Origin: Acidobacteriota bacterium
GTDB lineage: Bacteria; Acidobacteriota; Terriglobia; UBA7540
Assembly (NCBI GenBank): GCA_021789565.1
Contig: JAJYJL010000028.1
Span: 1 to 17,964, forward strand
DNA: 17,964 bases
Direction of reading: 5' to 3'
A program made the position numbers and the translations under genes. The notes below the pieces were generated by a model. That model saw only the letters and a list, made by a program, of their open reading frames with translations, searched no databases and was not told the DNA's origin. This document shows, one piece after another, positions 7,851 through 14,637 of the stretch. Position 1 is the stretch's first letter, and each line of letters begins with the position of its first letter.

Positions 7851-9689
7851 ATGATAGTCCCCCGCGGCCAGGAACAGTCGGGAACAGACTCTGCATCGGC
7901 GGGACGGCGGCGGGTTTCCGTCTTGGCGGACACGCCCTGGGCTGCGGTCAGCCTAGTCCTGCTGGCCACTTTCCTGGCCTACAGCAACACGCTGGGCTTC
8001 AAGTTTGTTTACGACGATCGCGGCCAGATTCTGGCCAACGTTCAGGTGCATGCCTGGCGCTACGTTCCTCACTATTTTTTTGAGGGGGTATGGAATTTTG
8101 CTTATCCCGGCATCCACGGCAATTACTACCGGCCTCTCTTTCTGCTTTTCCTCCTTCTGAATTACAAAATCTTCGGCCCTTACGCGGCGGGGTGGCATCT
8201 GGTGAGCGTGGCCGCGCACATGGGTGTGACGTACCTGGTTTACCTCCTGGCGCGGCGCCTGACAGGCGGCGAAGGCACGGCGCTGATTGCGGCGCTGATT
8301 TTCGGGCTCCATCCGGTGCACATCGAATCGGTGGCGTGGATATCAGGCATCACAGATCCGCTGCTGGCATTGTTCCTGTTGCCGGCGTTCCTTTGCTATC
8401 TCAACACGCGGGAACAGGCGTCGCGTCGCCGGTTGTGGCTTGCGGGCTCGCTGGCGCTCTATGGCCTCGCGATGCTGTCGAAAGAAACGGCCCTGATTTT
8501 ACCCATCCTCATTTTCACTTTCGAATGGCTTTGGCAGGATGCTTCCAATCAGTCAGGGTTGCGGCTGGTGTTTGAGCGCGCCCGCACAGCCGTTTTGCGT
8601 ACTGTACCCTTTGTGCTGCTGACGTTTGTTTACCTGGCGGTGCGCTGGCAAGTGATCGAGGGACTGGGGCACACCATGGTTCCGCTGGGCTTCTGGACCA
8701 TCGTTTTTACCTGGCCGCACCTGCTGATGTTTTATTTGTGGCACTTGATCGGGCCTTTCAACCTCAGCGTTTTTTACAATGTGGCTTACGTCAGGACCCC
8801 CGGCCTGGTCCCTTTTATTCTGCCTCTTGCCGGACTTGCCTCGGTGGGATTTCTGGTATTTCTGGGGGTGCGGAGGCTGGCGAGGACCGCGCCGAAAGAT
8901 GGCCGCCTGGCCATTTTCCTGGTTTCGTGGGTACTGGTTCCGTTTATACCTTTGCTGGACCTTTCAGTACTGCCGGTGGGCGAAATTGCCCATGACCGTT
9001 ACCTCTACCTGCCGTCAATTGGATTTTGCATTCTGCTGGCCATGGCCCTGCGCCGCATTCTACCTGGAAAGGCAAGATTTCTGGGGTTGCCAGCATGGCA
9101 GGTGGCGGGGGTTGTGCTGCTGGCGATGGTGTTTGGAATTTCGACAGCGGTGCAGGACCGTTACTGGGCGAACGATCTGAAGCTCTATGCGCGGGGAGTT
9201 TCGCGCACACCGCAAAACCAACTGGCCAGGACCAACCTGGGCAACGCCATGGGCGAGGAGGGGCGCTATCGTGAGGCGCTGGCGCTTTACCAGGAGGTCC
9301 TGGCGCGCGACCCGGACTTCTGGCTGGCCATCTACAACGCCGGGTACACCTATTACCGCATGGGTAAGCTGCCCGAAGCAGAGAAGTACCTCAAGCGCGC
9401 GATCGCGGTTAACGGTGTCGACAGTGACGAATATTTCTATCTGGGCCTGACGTGGCTGAAACTCGGTAAAGTGAATGATGCCGAAAGGGCAGTGCGGCAT
9501 GCCCTTAAGCTCCAGCCGGGCGGACTGGCTTATCATTTTGCCCTGGGAATGATCCTGAAGCTCAAGGGGGACATCCCCGGCGCCCTGGCCCAATTCAAAG
9601 AAGAGCTGAGGAATTTTCCCGGCGAAACGGGTGCAGCACAGCAGATTGAGGCCATCCGCAGCACGACGAAAAGGAGCCGCGAAAAGTAG
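7851..9689 (+). CDS. Multi-spanning GT-C/TMTC-like membrane protein with TPR tail (first copy)
   Basis: This 612-aa protein has an N-terminal membrane half (about 28-440, ten or so hydrophobic segments) and four TPR repeats at about 458-600. The first loop carries VYDD (Asp55-Asp56), then NYYRP, HPVHIESVAW from His154, LSKET, and RYLYLPS from Arg383. This layout matches the TMTC/PMT-like GT-C glycosyltransferase group, in which acidic residues in the first loop are catalytic and lipid-linked sugar is the donor. Activity here is inferred only. The start lies 20 bp after the pilR stop, so co-transcription is likely, but no clear Shine-Dalgarno sequence precedes ATG 7851. The gene sits between pilR and pilA, where many clusters have nothing. 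A non-enzymatic TPR scaffold is the alternative. Confidence 0.75.
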   Translation: MIVPRGQEQSGTDSASAGRRRVSVLADTPWAAVSLVLLATFLAYSNTLGFKFVYDDRGQILANVQVHAWRYVPHYFFEGVWNFAYPGIHGNYYRPLFLLFLLLNYKIFGPYAAGWHLVSVAAHMGVTYLVYLLARRLTGGEGTALIAALIFGLHPVHIESVAWISGITDPLLALFLLPAFLCYLNTREQASRRRLWLAGSLALYGLAMLSKETALILPILIFTFEWLWQDASNQSGLRLVFERARTAVLRTVPFVLLTFVYLAVRWQVIEGLGHTMVPLGFWTIVFTWPHLLMFYLWHLIGPFNLSVFYNVAYVRTPGLVPFILPLAGLASVGFLVFLGVRRLARTAPKDGRLAIFLVSWVLVPFIPLLDLSVLPVGEIAHDRYLYLPSIGFCILLAMALRRILPGKARFLGLPAWQVAGVVLLAMVFGISTAVQDRYWANDLKLYARGVSRTPQNQLARTNLGNAMGEEGRYREALALYQEVLARDPDFWLAIYNAGYTYYRMGKLPEAEKYLKRAIAVNGVDSDEYFYLGLTWLKLGKVNDAERAVRHALKLQPGGLAYHFALGMILKLKGDIPGALAQFKEELRNFPGETGAAQQIEAIRSTTKRSREK

Positions 9690-9780
9690 GGCCGGTCGGC
9701 TGATGAGTTAAGCAGGCTCCGTTTGAGCCAGTTCCTGCAGGGGTTCCCCGAAAAATCCTGGAGGTCCTCTGCCCGTAGCG

Positions 9781-9827
9781 AAACCGCGCCAGTGACGGTT
9801 TTTGTTCGTTGGGCCCGACAAAAACCG
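9781..9827 (+). promoter_or_regulatory. Inverted repeat, likely PilR/enhancer binding site
   Basis: CGGTTTTTGT at 9796-9805 and ACAAAAACCG at 9818-9827 form a perfect 10-base inverted repeat with a 12-base centre that includes GGGCCC. A third half-site, AAACCG, lies at 9781-9786, inverted relative to 9796. The centre is about 90 bp upstream of the start predicted from the sigma-54 promoter, a normal place for an NtrC-family activator. No T-run follows it, so a terminator for the upstream gene is less likely. Confidence 0.5.
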
Positions 9828-9874
9828 CCATCAATGCCAGTTTTGCTAGTCTTGTATGGATGGAAGCGAAGGGG

Positions 9875-9890
9875 TGGTATGATAACTGCT
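9875..9890 (+). promoter_or_regulatory. Sigma-54 (-24/-12) promoter of pilA
   Basis: TGG at 9875-9877 and TGCT at 9887-9890 place GG and GC exactly ten bases apart, as sigma-54 requires. Nine of the twelve specified positions of the 16-base consensus match; the mismatches are the two C's of the -24 element and the first T of the -12 element. Transcription would begin near 9901, leaving a leader of about 115 bases. PilR with its GAFTGA loop is encoded in the same cluster. Confidence 0.65.
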
Positions 9891-10002
9891 TGTATTTCGT
9901 ACACAGTGACGGGCATAAAGAATTCTTTAGCTTTGACCGATCTGGAACTTAAGATGCACAACACTGAGCGGCTTTGTCGGATTGCAAGACTCAGGTAAGG
10001 TT

Positions 10003-10010
10003 AAAGGAGG
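10003..10010 (+). promoter_or_regulatory. Strong Shine-Dalgarno for pilA
   Basis: AAAGGAGG ends five bases before ATG 10016. It is the strongest ribosome site in the window, fitting the high output expected of a major pilin. It fixes the start at 10016 rather than the in-frame ATG at 9974. Confidence 0.85.
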
Positions 10011-10015
10011 AACGA

Positions 10016-10522
10016 ATGCGAAGAGATTCAAAAGGGTTTTCGCTGATTGAACTGCTGATCGTCGTGGCGATCATCTTGATTATCGCTGCGATCGCGATCC
10101 CGAATTTGCTGCGCTCGAGGATTGCCGCCAATCAGGCGTCTGCGGTGGGATCATTGAGGACCTACAACACGGCTGAGGTGACCTATGCTTCAACTTACAA
10201 CAGCGGTTACACTGCAACCCTGGGTTACATGGGACCTCCGGCCAGCGGCGCCATGCCTACCTCGACGGCCGCCGGATTGGTGGACAGTGTGCTGTCAGGC
10301 GGCTCTGCAACGGCCATGGGAGCGGTGAAGAGTGGCTACAGCTTCACTTACTCTCCCGGACCTGTGGTGGGCGGCCGGATTGACACCTACCAGTTCTGGG
10401 CTGACCCGGTAACACGCGGAACCACTGGTACCAATTCCTACTACACGGACCAGTCCGGTGTCATTCGTCAGAACTCGAACAATACTCAGGCCAGTTCTGC
10501 GGATTCGCCTCTCGGGGGCTGA
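10016..10522 (+). CDS. pilA: Type IV major pilin PilA
   Basis: This 168-aa prepilin is the structural subunit of the pilus. It has a short basic leader (MRRDSKG), a prepilin peptidase site at Gly7/Phe8, and the essential Glu at mature position 5 (FSLIE). The hydrophobic helix LLIVVAIILIIAAIAIPNL follows. The mature protein is about 161 residues. The globular part is rich in Ser, Thr, Gly and Ala and has no cysteine, so it lacks the disulphide loop of Pseudomonas-type pilins. The tail RQNSNNTQASSADSPLGG is dense in Ser/Thr/Asn. It has its own promoter, ribosome site and terminator, so it is probably a separate, strongly expressed transcript. A minor pilin or GspG-like pseudopilin is possible, but the expression signals and position favour the major pilin. 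Confidence 0.92.
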   Translation: MRRDSKGFSLIELLIVVAIILIIAAIAIPNLLRSRIAANQASAVGSLRTYNTAEVTYASTYNSGYTATLGYMGPPASGAMPTSTAAGLVDSVLSGGSATAMGAVKSGYSFTYSPGPVVGGRIDTYQFWADPVTRGTTGTNSYYTDQSGVIRQNSNNTQASSADSPLGG

Positions 10523-10565
10523 TCTCTCGCGGTGTCTGAATCGCGTCTAGCTCCGTCATCTCTCG

Positions 10566-10598
10566 TGGGGGTATCCATCTGGGTCCCCCCATTTTCTT
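10566..10598 (+). terminator. Intrinsic terminator after pilA
   Basis: TGGGGG at 10566-10571 pairs with CCCCCA at 10586-10591. Inside, ATCC at 10573-10576 pairs with GGGT at 10581-10584 around an ATCT loop, leaving one internal mismatch. The sequence TTTTCTTCT follows from 10592. It lies 43 bases after the pilA stop and should separate pilA from the next gene. Confidence 0.8.
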
Positions 10599-10711
10599 CT
10601 ATGAATGTCTGCCGATGGCCCCGCACTGCTGCTCCGGAGCCAGGAAACAACGACATCGAAGAACGGATCCGTATCGTGCGTATAGTGGGGTTGCGGACGG
10701 CCGGAGGGTGA

Positions 10712-12724
10712 ATGACTTTCTTTCGAAGGGTGGATAAGCTGCAGGGCCCGGCGGAAGCGGGCCGGGACGGTGGGCCGTGGACGACTGGAGAGATCGATAA
10801 CCTCCTGATTGCCACGCTCATTCTTTGCGCCGTTCTCCCTTATCTCAATACGCTTCTCAACGGTTTTGTTTATGACGACAACCGCCAGGTCCTCGACAAT
10901 CCCTACCTGAAGAGCTTCCACTTCCTGCCGCAGGTGTTTGGCACCACCGTCTGGTCGTTTGTGGGGATGCAGGGTGTTTCAAACTACTACCGCCCCATGA
11001 TGACGCTGGGATATGCCGTGTGCTATCACCTGTTTGGCCCCTTGGCCTACGGTTTTCATCTGGTGAACGTTTGTTTGCATGCGGGAGTTGTTCTCCTGGT
11101 GTTCTTGGTGGCGCGCCGCCTGCTGAAGGACCGTGCAGTTGCCTTTGTTGCTGCCTGCCTGTTTGCCGTTCACCCCATTCATACCGAAGCGGTTGCTTGG
11201 GTGGCGGCCGTCACCACGCTCGAAGTCACCTTTTTCTATCTGCTCACGTTTTGGCTGTTTCTTAAAATGGCCCGTCCGCGCGGTGGGATTTCGCCCTGGG
11301 TCAAGCTGGCTGCGGTGGTGAGTTTTGCACTGACCATTTTCTCCAAGGAACAGTCGCTGACGTTCCCGCTGCTGGCCATGATTTACGAGCATTTCTTCCG
11401 CTCCGACCGCGATGAAACAAACTTCTGGCAGAAGCTGCGCCGTTACGGCGATTTCTGGCTGATGGATCTTGCCTACGTGCTGTTCAGAATAGTGCACCTG
11501 GGGGCCTTCGCGCCGCAGATCCAGTTGTCGCGTCTCGGCTGGTATCCCAGCTTCCTGTCGGCCCTGGCGCTCGTAGGACAATACCTCGGAAAAGTCTTCT
11601 GGCCGGTCCAGCTCTGCGCCTACTACGTTTTCCAGAAGGGAACCTCGGTGTTTGAGCCGCGAGTGCTGGCGGGCATCGTAGCTCTGGCTGCATGCGCTGC
11701 GGTTTTTGCCTTGCTTTTCCGGCGTAACCGGGCGGCCTCGTTTGGATTTCTCTGGTTCTTTATCACCCTGGCGCCGGTGCTCGACATCCGCTACCTGGCG
11801 GGAAATGTTTTTGCGGAACGATATCTCTACCTGCCGTCGGTGGGTTTCTGCTGGCTGATGGGCTGGGGGGGCGTGAAGCTGTGGAGGCAGCTTACTGCCC
11901 GCCACAGCGCCTGGAGACACACCCTGGTTGCCGCTTCCTGCGCCCTGGGTCTGCTGATGGCGGCCCGCGTGGTTGCGCGCAACCGCGACTGGCGCACCAA
12001 TGTCACACTTTACAGCCAGACGCTGAAAGTCTCGCCCAGGGCCACCAACATCCGCGAAAACCTGGGCGTGGTGGCCTGGAACCACGGAAGGATTGCCGAG
12101 GCGGAGAAGCAATGGAACATTGCGCTGAAACTGAATCCCAACTCCCCCATCACGCTCACCAACCTGGGCCTGGTTTACGCCAAAAGGAAGGAGTACCAGA
12201 AGGCGGAACATTACTTCCGTGAGGCGATGTTGCGCAAACCCGATTACACTGACCCGCACCTGAACCTGGGCAGCCTGATGATGGATCTGGGCCGGTTTCA
12301 GGAAGCGGAACAGCAGTTGCGCGCCGCCGTGGCCCTCTCACCCTTAATCCCCAGTTGCCACAACAAGCTTGGGAAGTTGTATCTTAAAGAAGGGCGACTG
12401 GGTGAGGCGGCGGAGCAGTTTTCGCAATCGGTGCGGGCGGCCCCAAATTTCGAAGGTTATGACGGGCTGGGCGAGGTCTACTTTCAGCAGAGAGATTTTA
12501 GGCGCGCGGAGCGGGCGTACGCTGCTGCCAGCCGCATTAATCCGTATGACAGCCGCGCCCACTTCGGACTGGCGCGCATCGCGGCGTCGGCCGGGCGCCG
12601 GCAGGCGGCGCTGGATGAATATGCGCGAGGATTTGAGACGGACCCAAACAACCAGCAGGCAAAAAGCGCCGTCGAAGTTTTAAGGGGAAGCGAAACACAT
12701 GAACGAAAAGACCCGCTGCAATAA
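10712..12724 (+). CDS. Multi-spanning GT-C/TMTC-like membrane protein with TPR tail (second copy)
   Basis: This 670-aa protein is a paralogue-like relative of the one at 7851-9689. It shares VYDD at Asp55-Asp56, NYYRP, HPIHTEAVAW from His154 (the same residue numbers), FSKEQ, and RYLYLPS from Arg370. The membrane half spans about 28-430. Six TPR repeats follow at about 440-660, two more than in the other copy. ATG 10712 has GGAGGG at 10703-10708 just before it. It follows the pilA terminator by about 110 bases, with only a weak -10-like TATAGT at 10681-10686, so how it is transcribed is unclear. Its end overlaps the LolA-like gene by 26 bases, pointing to coupled translation. A GT-C sugar transferase acting on the periplasmic side is inferred from family features; the TPRs may bind the protein substrate. 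Confidence 0.75.
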   Translation: MTFFRRVDKLQGPAEAGRDGGPWTTGEIDNLLIATLILCAVLPYLNTLLNGFVYDDNRQVLDNPYLKSFHFLPQVFGTTVWSFVGMQGVSNYYRPMMTLGYAVCYHLFGPLAYGFHLVNVCLHAGVVLLVFLVARRLLKDRAVAFVAACLFAVHPIHTEAVAWVAAVTTLEVTFFYLLTFWLFLKMARPRGGISPWVKLAAVVSFALTIFSKEQSLTFPLLAMIYEHFFRSDRDETNFWQKLRRYGDFWLMDLAYVLFRIVHLGAFAPQIQLSRLGWYPSFLSALALVGQYLGKVFWPVQLCAYYVFQKGTSVFEPRVLAGIVALAACAAVFALLFRRNRAASFGFLWFFITLAPVLDIRYLAGNVFAERYLYLPSVGFCWLMGWGGVKLWRQLTARHSAWRHTLVAASCALGLLMAARVVARNRDWRTNVTLYSQTLKVSPRATNIRENLGVVAWNHGRIAEAEKQWNIALKLNPNSPITLTNLGLVYAKRKEYQKAEHYFREAMLRKPDYTDPHLNLGSLMMDLGRFQEAEQQLRAAVALSPLIPSCHNKLGKLYLKEGRLGEAAEQFSQSVRAAPNFEGYDGLGEVYFQQRDFRRAERAYAAASRINPYDSRAHFGLARIAASAGRRQAALDEYARGFETDPNNQQAKSAVEVLRGSETHERKDPLQ

Positions 12725-13415
12725 CCGCCGGAGAGGAGTTCGACTTCTGACGGGTGTATGTGCGGTTTGGAGTGTTGTGGCGATGGCTGCGTTGGCTCTT
12801 TCGGCAGCTTCACCTGCTGCCGCCATGCTGCCGCTGGACGAGTTCATTGCTAAAGTGCAGAGCAGTTATCACGACGTGAAGGCGATTCGCGCGGACTTTA
12901 CCCAGACCTACGACGCGGGCGGCGGTACCCGGGTGGAATCCGGCACGGTGGTTTTTGCCCGTGGCGAGCGCATGCGCTGGGATTACCGCAAGCCGGAGAA
13001 GAAGGTTTTCCTTTCCAACAAGAAACAAGTGCTGCTTTATCTGCCGGAGGAGGGCCAGTTGAACCGCTCGTCAGTGAAACAGAGCGAAGATTATCGGGTG
13101 CCGTTCCGTCTGCTGCTTTCCCGTTTTGACATGAAGAAGGTTTTTCAAAAGTTTGAGGATGCCAACAGCCAGTTCCAGCACCCACCGGAAGACCGCGTGA
13201 TCATTGCCTATCCCAAACACGCGGAAAAGCTGGGTTACAAGCATGTGGTCATGGAATTTGATCCGCAGATGAACATCCGGCGGCTGGTGATTGTCTACAC
13301 CAACGACACCGTTATGAAGTTCAGGTTTAGCCACATTGACCGCAATCCCAGTATGGCGTCCACGCTGTTTGACCTGACCCCGCCCCCTGGAACCCGGATT
13401 ATCAACCAGGAATAG
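12699..13415 (+). CDS. lolA: LolA-like periplasmic lipoprotein carrier
   Basis: LolA carries lipoproteins through the periplasm from the LolCDE transporter to the outer membrane. This 238-aa protein has a long basic N-terminus and a hydrophobic signal segment ending SPAAA, with cleavage likely after Ala42. The LolA fold then covers about 44-236: VKAIRADFTQTY near the start, SGTVVFARGERMRWDYRKPEKK (the typical G.....P..RWDY.KP strands), and F.L.PPPGT near the end. ATG 12699 lies inside the end of the preceding gene, with AGGGGA ten or so bases before it. The N-terminus is longer than usual, so a later start is possible. The overlap with a TMTC-like gene is an unusual setting and may mean shared expression rather than shared function. 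Confidence 0.85.
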   Translation: MNEKTRCNNRRRGVRLLTGVCAVWSVVAMAALALSAASPAAAMLPLDEFIAKVQSSYHDVKAIRADFTQTYDAGGGTRVESGTVVFARGERMRWDYRKPEKKVFLSNKKQVLLYLPEEGQLNRSSVKQSEDYRVPFRLLLSRFDMKKVFQKFEDANSQFQHPPEDRVIIAYPKHAEKLGYKHVVMEFDPQMNIRRLVIVYTNDTVMKFRFSHIDRNPSMASTLFDLTPPPGTRIINQE

Positions 13416-13457
13416 CGCTCGTGGAATTCACGGGAAGGGCCCATCCTCCTTTGCGGG

Positions 13458-13495
13458 AGCCGGCGCCTGAAGGCAGGAATACGTTTCAGCCGGCT
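13458..13495. terminator. Hairpin between convergent genes, possible bidirectional terminator
   Basis: The arm at 13458-13471 (AGCCGG...CTGAA, with three extra bases) pairs with TTCAGCCGGCT at 13485-13495. It lies between the stop of the LolA-like gene and the stop of the HAD gene, and its right arm overlaps the HAD stop codon. No clear T-run follows on either strand, so termination is a guess based on position. Confidence 0.35.
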
Positions 13496-14333
13496 ATTTC
13501 AGCACAAGGTTGTGGATGGCTGCGGCCACGCCGTCCTGGTCATTGGAGTGGGTGAGATGCCACCCGTCGCCGGCCAGTCCCGGGGTGCAGTTGCCCATGA
13601 TCACCGGATACCCCGCCATCTGGAGCATCTCAAGGTCGTTGTAGTTATCGCCTATGGCCATCACTTCGCTGGCGTGGCAGTCCAACTGTTCGAGGAACCA
13701 TTGGAGGCCGCTGGCCTTGGAGCAGCCCAGGTTCATCACGTCCAGCAGCGAAATGTCGCGCTCAAAATACTTGGTCCAGGTGAGGCGAACGTGCCTGCCT
13801 GCATTGGATTCGCGCAGCAGATGTTCCAGCGGCTCGAGAAACGCTGGCGCGCCGCCAAACATCACCTGAATGGGGTCCCCCGGCAGCGCGGCGGGAAGGT
13901 CGGGGACTTGGAGCAAGTATTCCTGCGCGTTCTTGAGATACCAGCGCAGGGGGCCATCCGCCGAGGCATTCTGCTGCATCATCACCTGCCCGCGGCCGGG
14001 ATTGTCAAAAATGGCTACGGCGTAGGGGCGGTAATCGATGGCTGCTTCGAGCGCCTGAACCGCGATTTGCCGAGGCAGGAAGTTGTAGTGTAGCAGTTCG
14101 CCGGAAATCGTCCGGATGATGGAGCCGTTGGAGGTAATCAGGGTGACAGGGAACTGCAGGGAATCCAGCAGCGGCCTGGCGGAGTGGTACCGGCGTCCTG
14201 TGATAACCACAATACGGATGCCACGCTCTGAGGCTGCTGCGAGGGCCTGACGATTGGCCTGAGATATTTCAAGATTACTGTTCAGCAGGGTTCCATCAAG
14301 ATCGACGGCGATGACGCGAATGGGCATCCTCAC
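13494..14333 (-). CDS. Cof-type HAD-superfamily phosphatase
   Basis: This 279-aa cytoplasmic protein is a Mg2+-dependent HAD phosphatase of the Cof/YbiV (IIB cap) group, which hydrolyses sugar phosphates and similar small substrates. Motif I is DLDGT with Asp11 as nucleophile and Asp13 as general acid, motif II is VITGR, motif III Lys206 is in GCSKASGL, and motif IV is GDNYND at 228-233. The length is typical. The start may be GTG 14333 or ATG 14327. Neither has a Shine-Dalgarno sequence, and a TACAAT -10-like element only a few bases upstream suggests a very short leader. It converges on the LolA-like gene. The substrate cannot be told from sequence. Confidence 0.88.
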   Translation of the reverse strand: MRMPIRVIAVDLDGTLLNSNLEISQANRQALAAASERGIRIVVITGRRYHSARPLLDSLQFPVTLITSNGSIIRTISGELLHYNFLPRQIAVQALEAAIDYRPYAVAIFDNPGRGQVMMQQNASADGPLRWYLKNAQEYLLQVPDLPAALPGDPIQVMFGGAPAFLEPLEHLLRESNAGRHVRLTWTKYFERDISLLDVMNLGCSKASGLQWFLEQLDCHASEVMAIGDNYNDLEMLQMAGYPVIMGNCTPGLAGDGWHLTHSNDQDGVAAAIHNLVLK

Positions 14334-14414
14334 TGGATTGTAGCATGAGCGGTCCTTCGCGGTCCCTGGGCTTTGGCGCCTTCAAGTGGCGGCGCCGGCC
14401 CGCTCTGGCGGAAA

Positions 14415-14444
14415 TTGTCAGGCTTGAAGCGCCCATGTTATATT
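14415..14444 (+). promoter_or_regulatory. Promoter of tRNA-Ala
   Basis: TTGTCA at 14415-14420 and TATATT at 14439-14444 are 18 bases apart (17 if TTATAT is taken as the -10). Transcription would start near 14451, about 16 bases before the tRNA. The -35 lies in the loop of an inverted repeat (14375-14386 with 14423-14433). Confidence 0.6.
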
Positions 14445-14466
14445 AGCCAAGTTGCAGTGAATTATT

Positions 14467-14542
14467 GGGCGCGTAGCTCAGTTGGGAGAGCGCGGCGTTC
14501 GCAACGCTGAGGTCGAGGGTTCGAATCCCTTCGCGTCCACCA
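14467..14542 (+). tRNA. tRNA-Ala (anticodon CGC)
   Basis: A 76-base cloverleaf. The acceptor arm GGGCGCG pairs with CGCGTCC (one G-T pair). The D-arm starts GCTCAGTTGGGAGAGC. The anticodon stem CGGCG/CGCTG holds loop TTCGCAA, giving anticodon CGC for codon GCG. The T-arm has GAGGG TTCGAAT CCCTT. Discriminator A and an encoded CCA follow at 14539-14542. Confidence 0.96.
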
Positions 14543-14637
14543 GCCTTTCCTCAATCTCTCTTTCCTCCTTGCCGCCCTAAAGGCCGGTCCCCGTCTCCAG
14601 TTCCAGTCCACGCCAGCCGATAGAAATATCATCCGCC

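Larger units (their letters stand above)
9690..10015. other. Regulatory intergenic region upstream of pilA
   Basis: No coding region is supported in these 326 bases; reading frames through it lack ribosome sites and family motifs. It holds an inverted repeat around 9811, a sigma-54 promoter at 9875-9890, a leader of about 115 bases and the pilA Shine-Dalgarno sequence. A TATGAT at 9878-9883 overlaps the sigma-54 site but has no -35 at a workable distance. Confidence 0.6.

Noticed and set aside
9796..9827. Terminator of the first TMTC-like gene
   Set aside because: The stem is A/T-rich with the T-run inside it, and the 3' flank is CCATCAATGCC, with no U-tail. A binding site fits better, though a weak terminator cannot be fully excluded.
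9974..10015. Upstream in-frame ATG for the pilin
   Set aside because: It would put 14 extra residues before an already normal leader peptide, and the strong AAAGGAGG serves ATG 10016.
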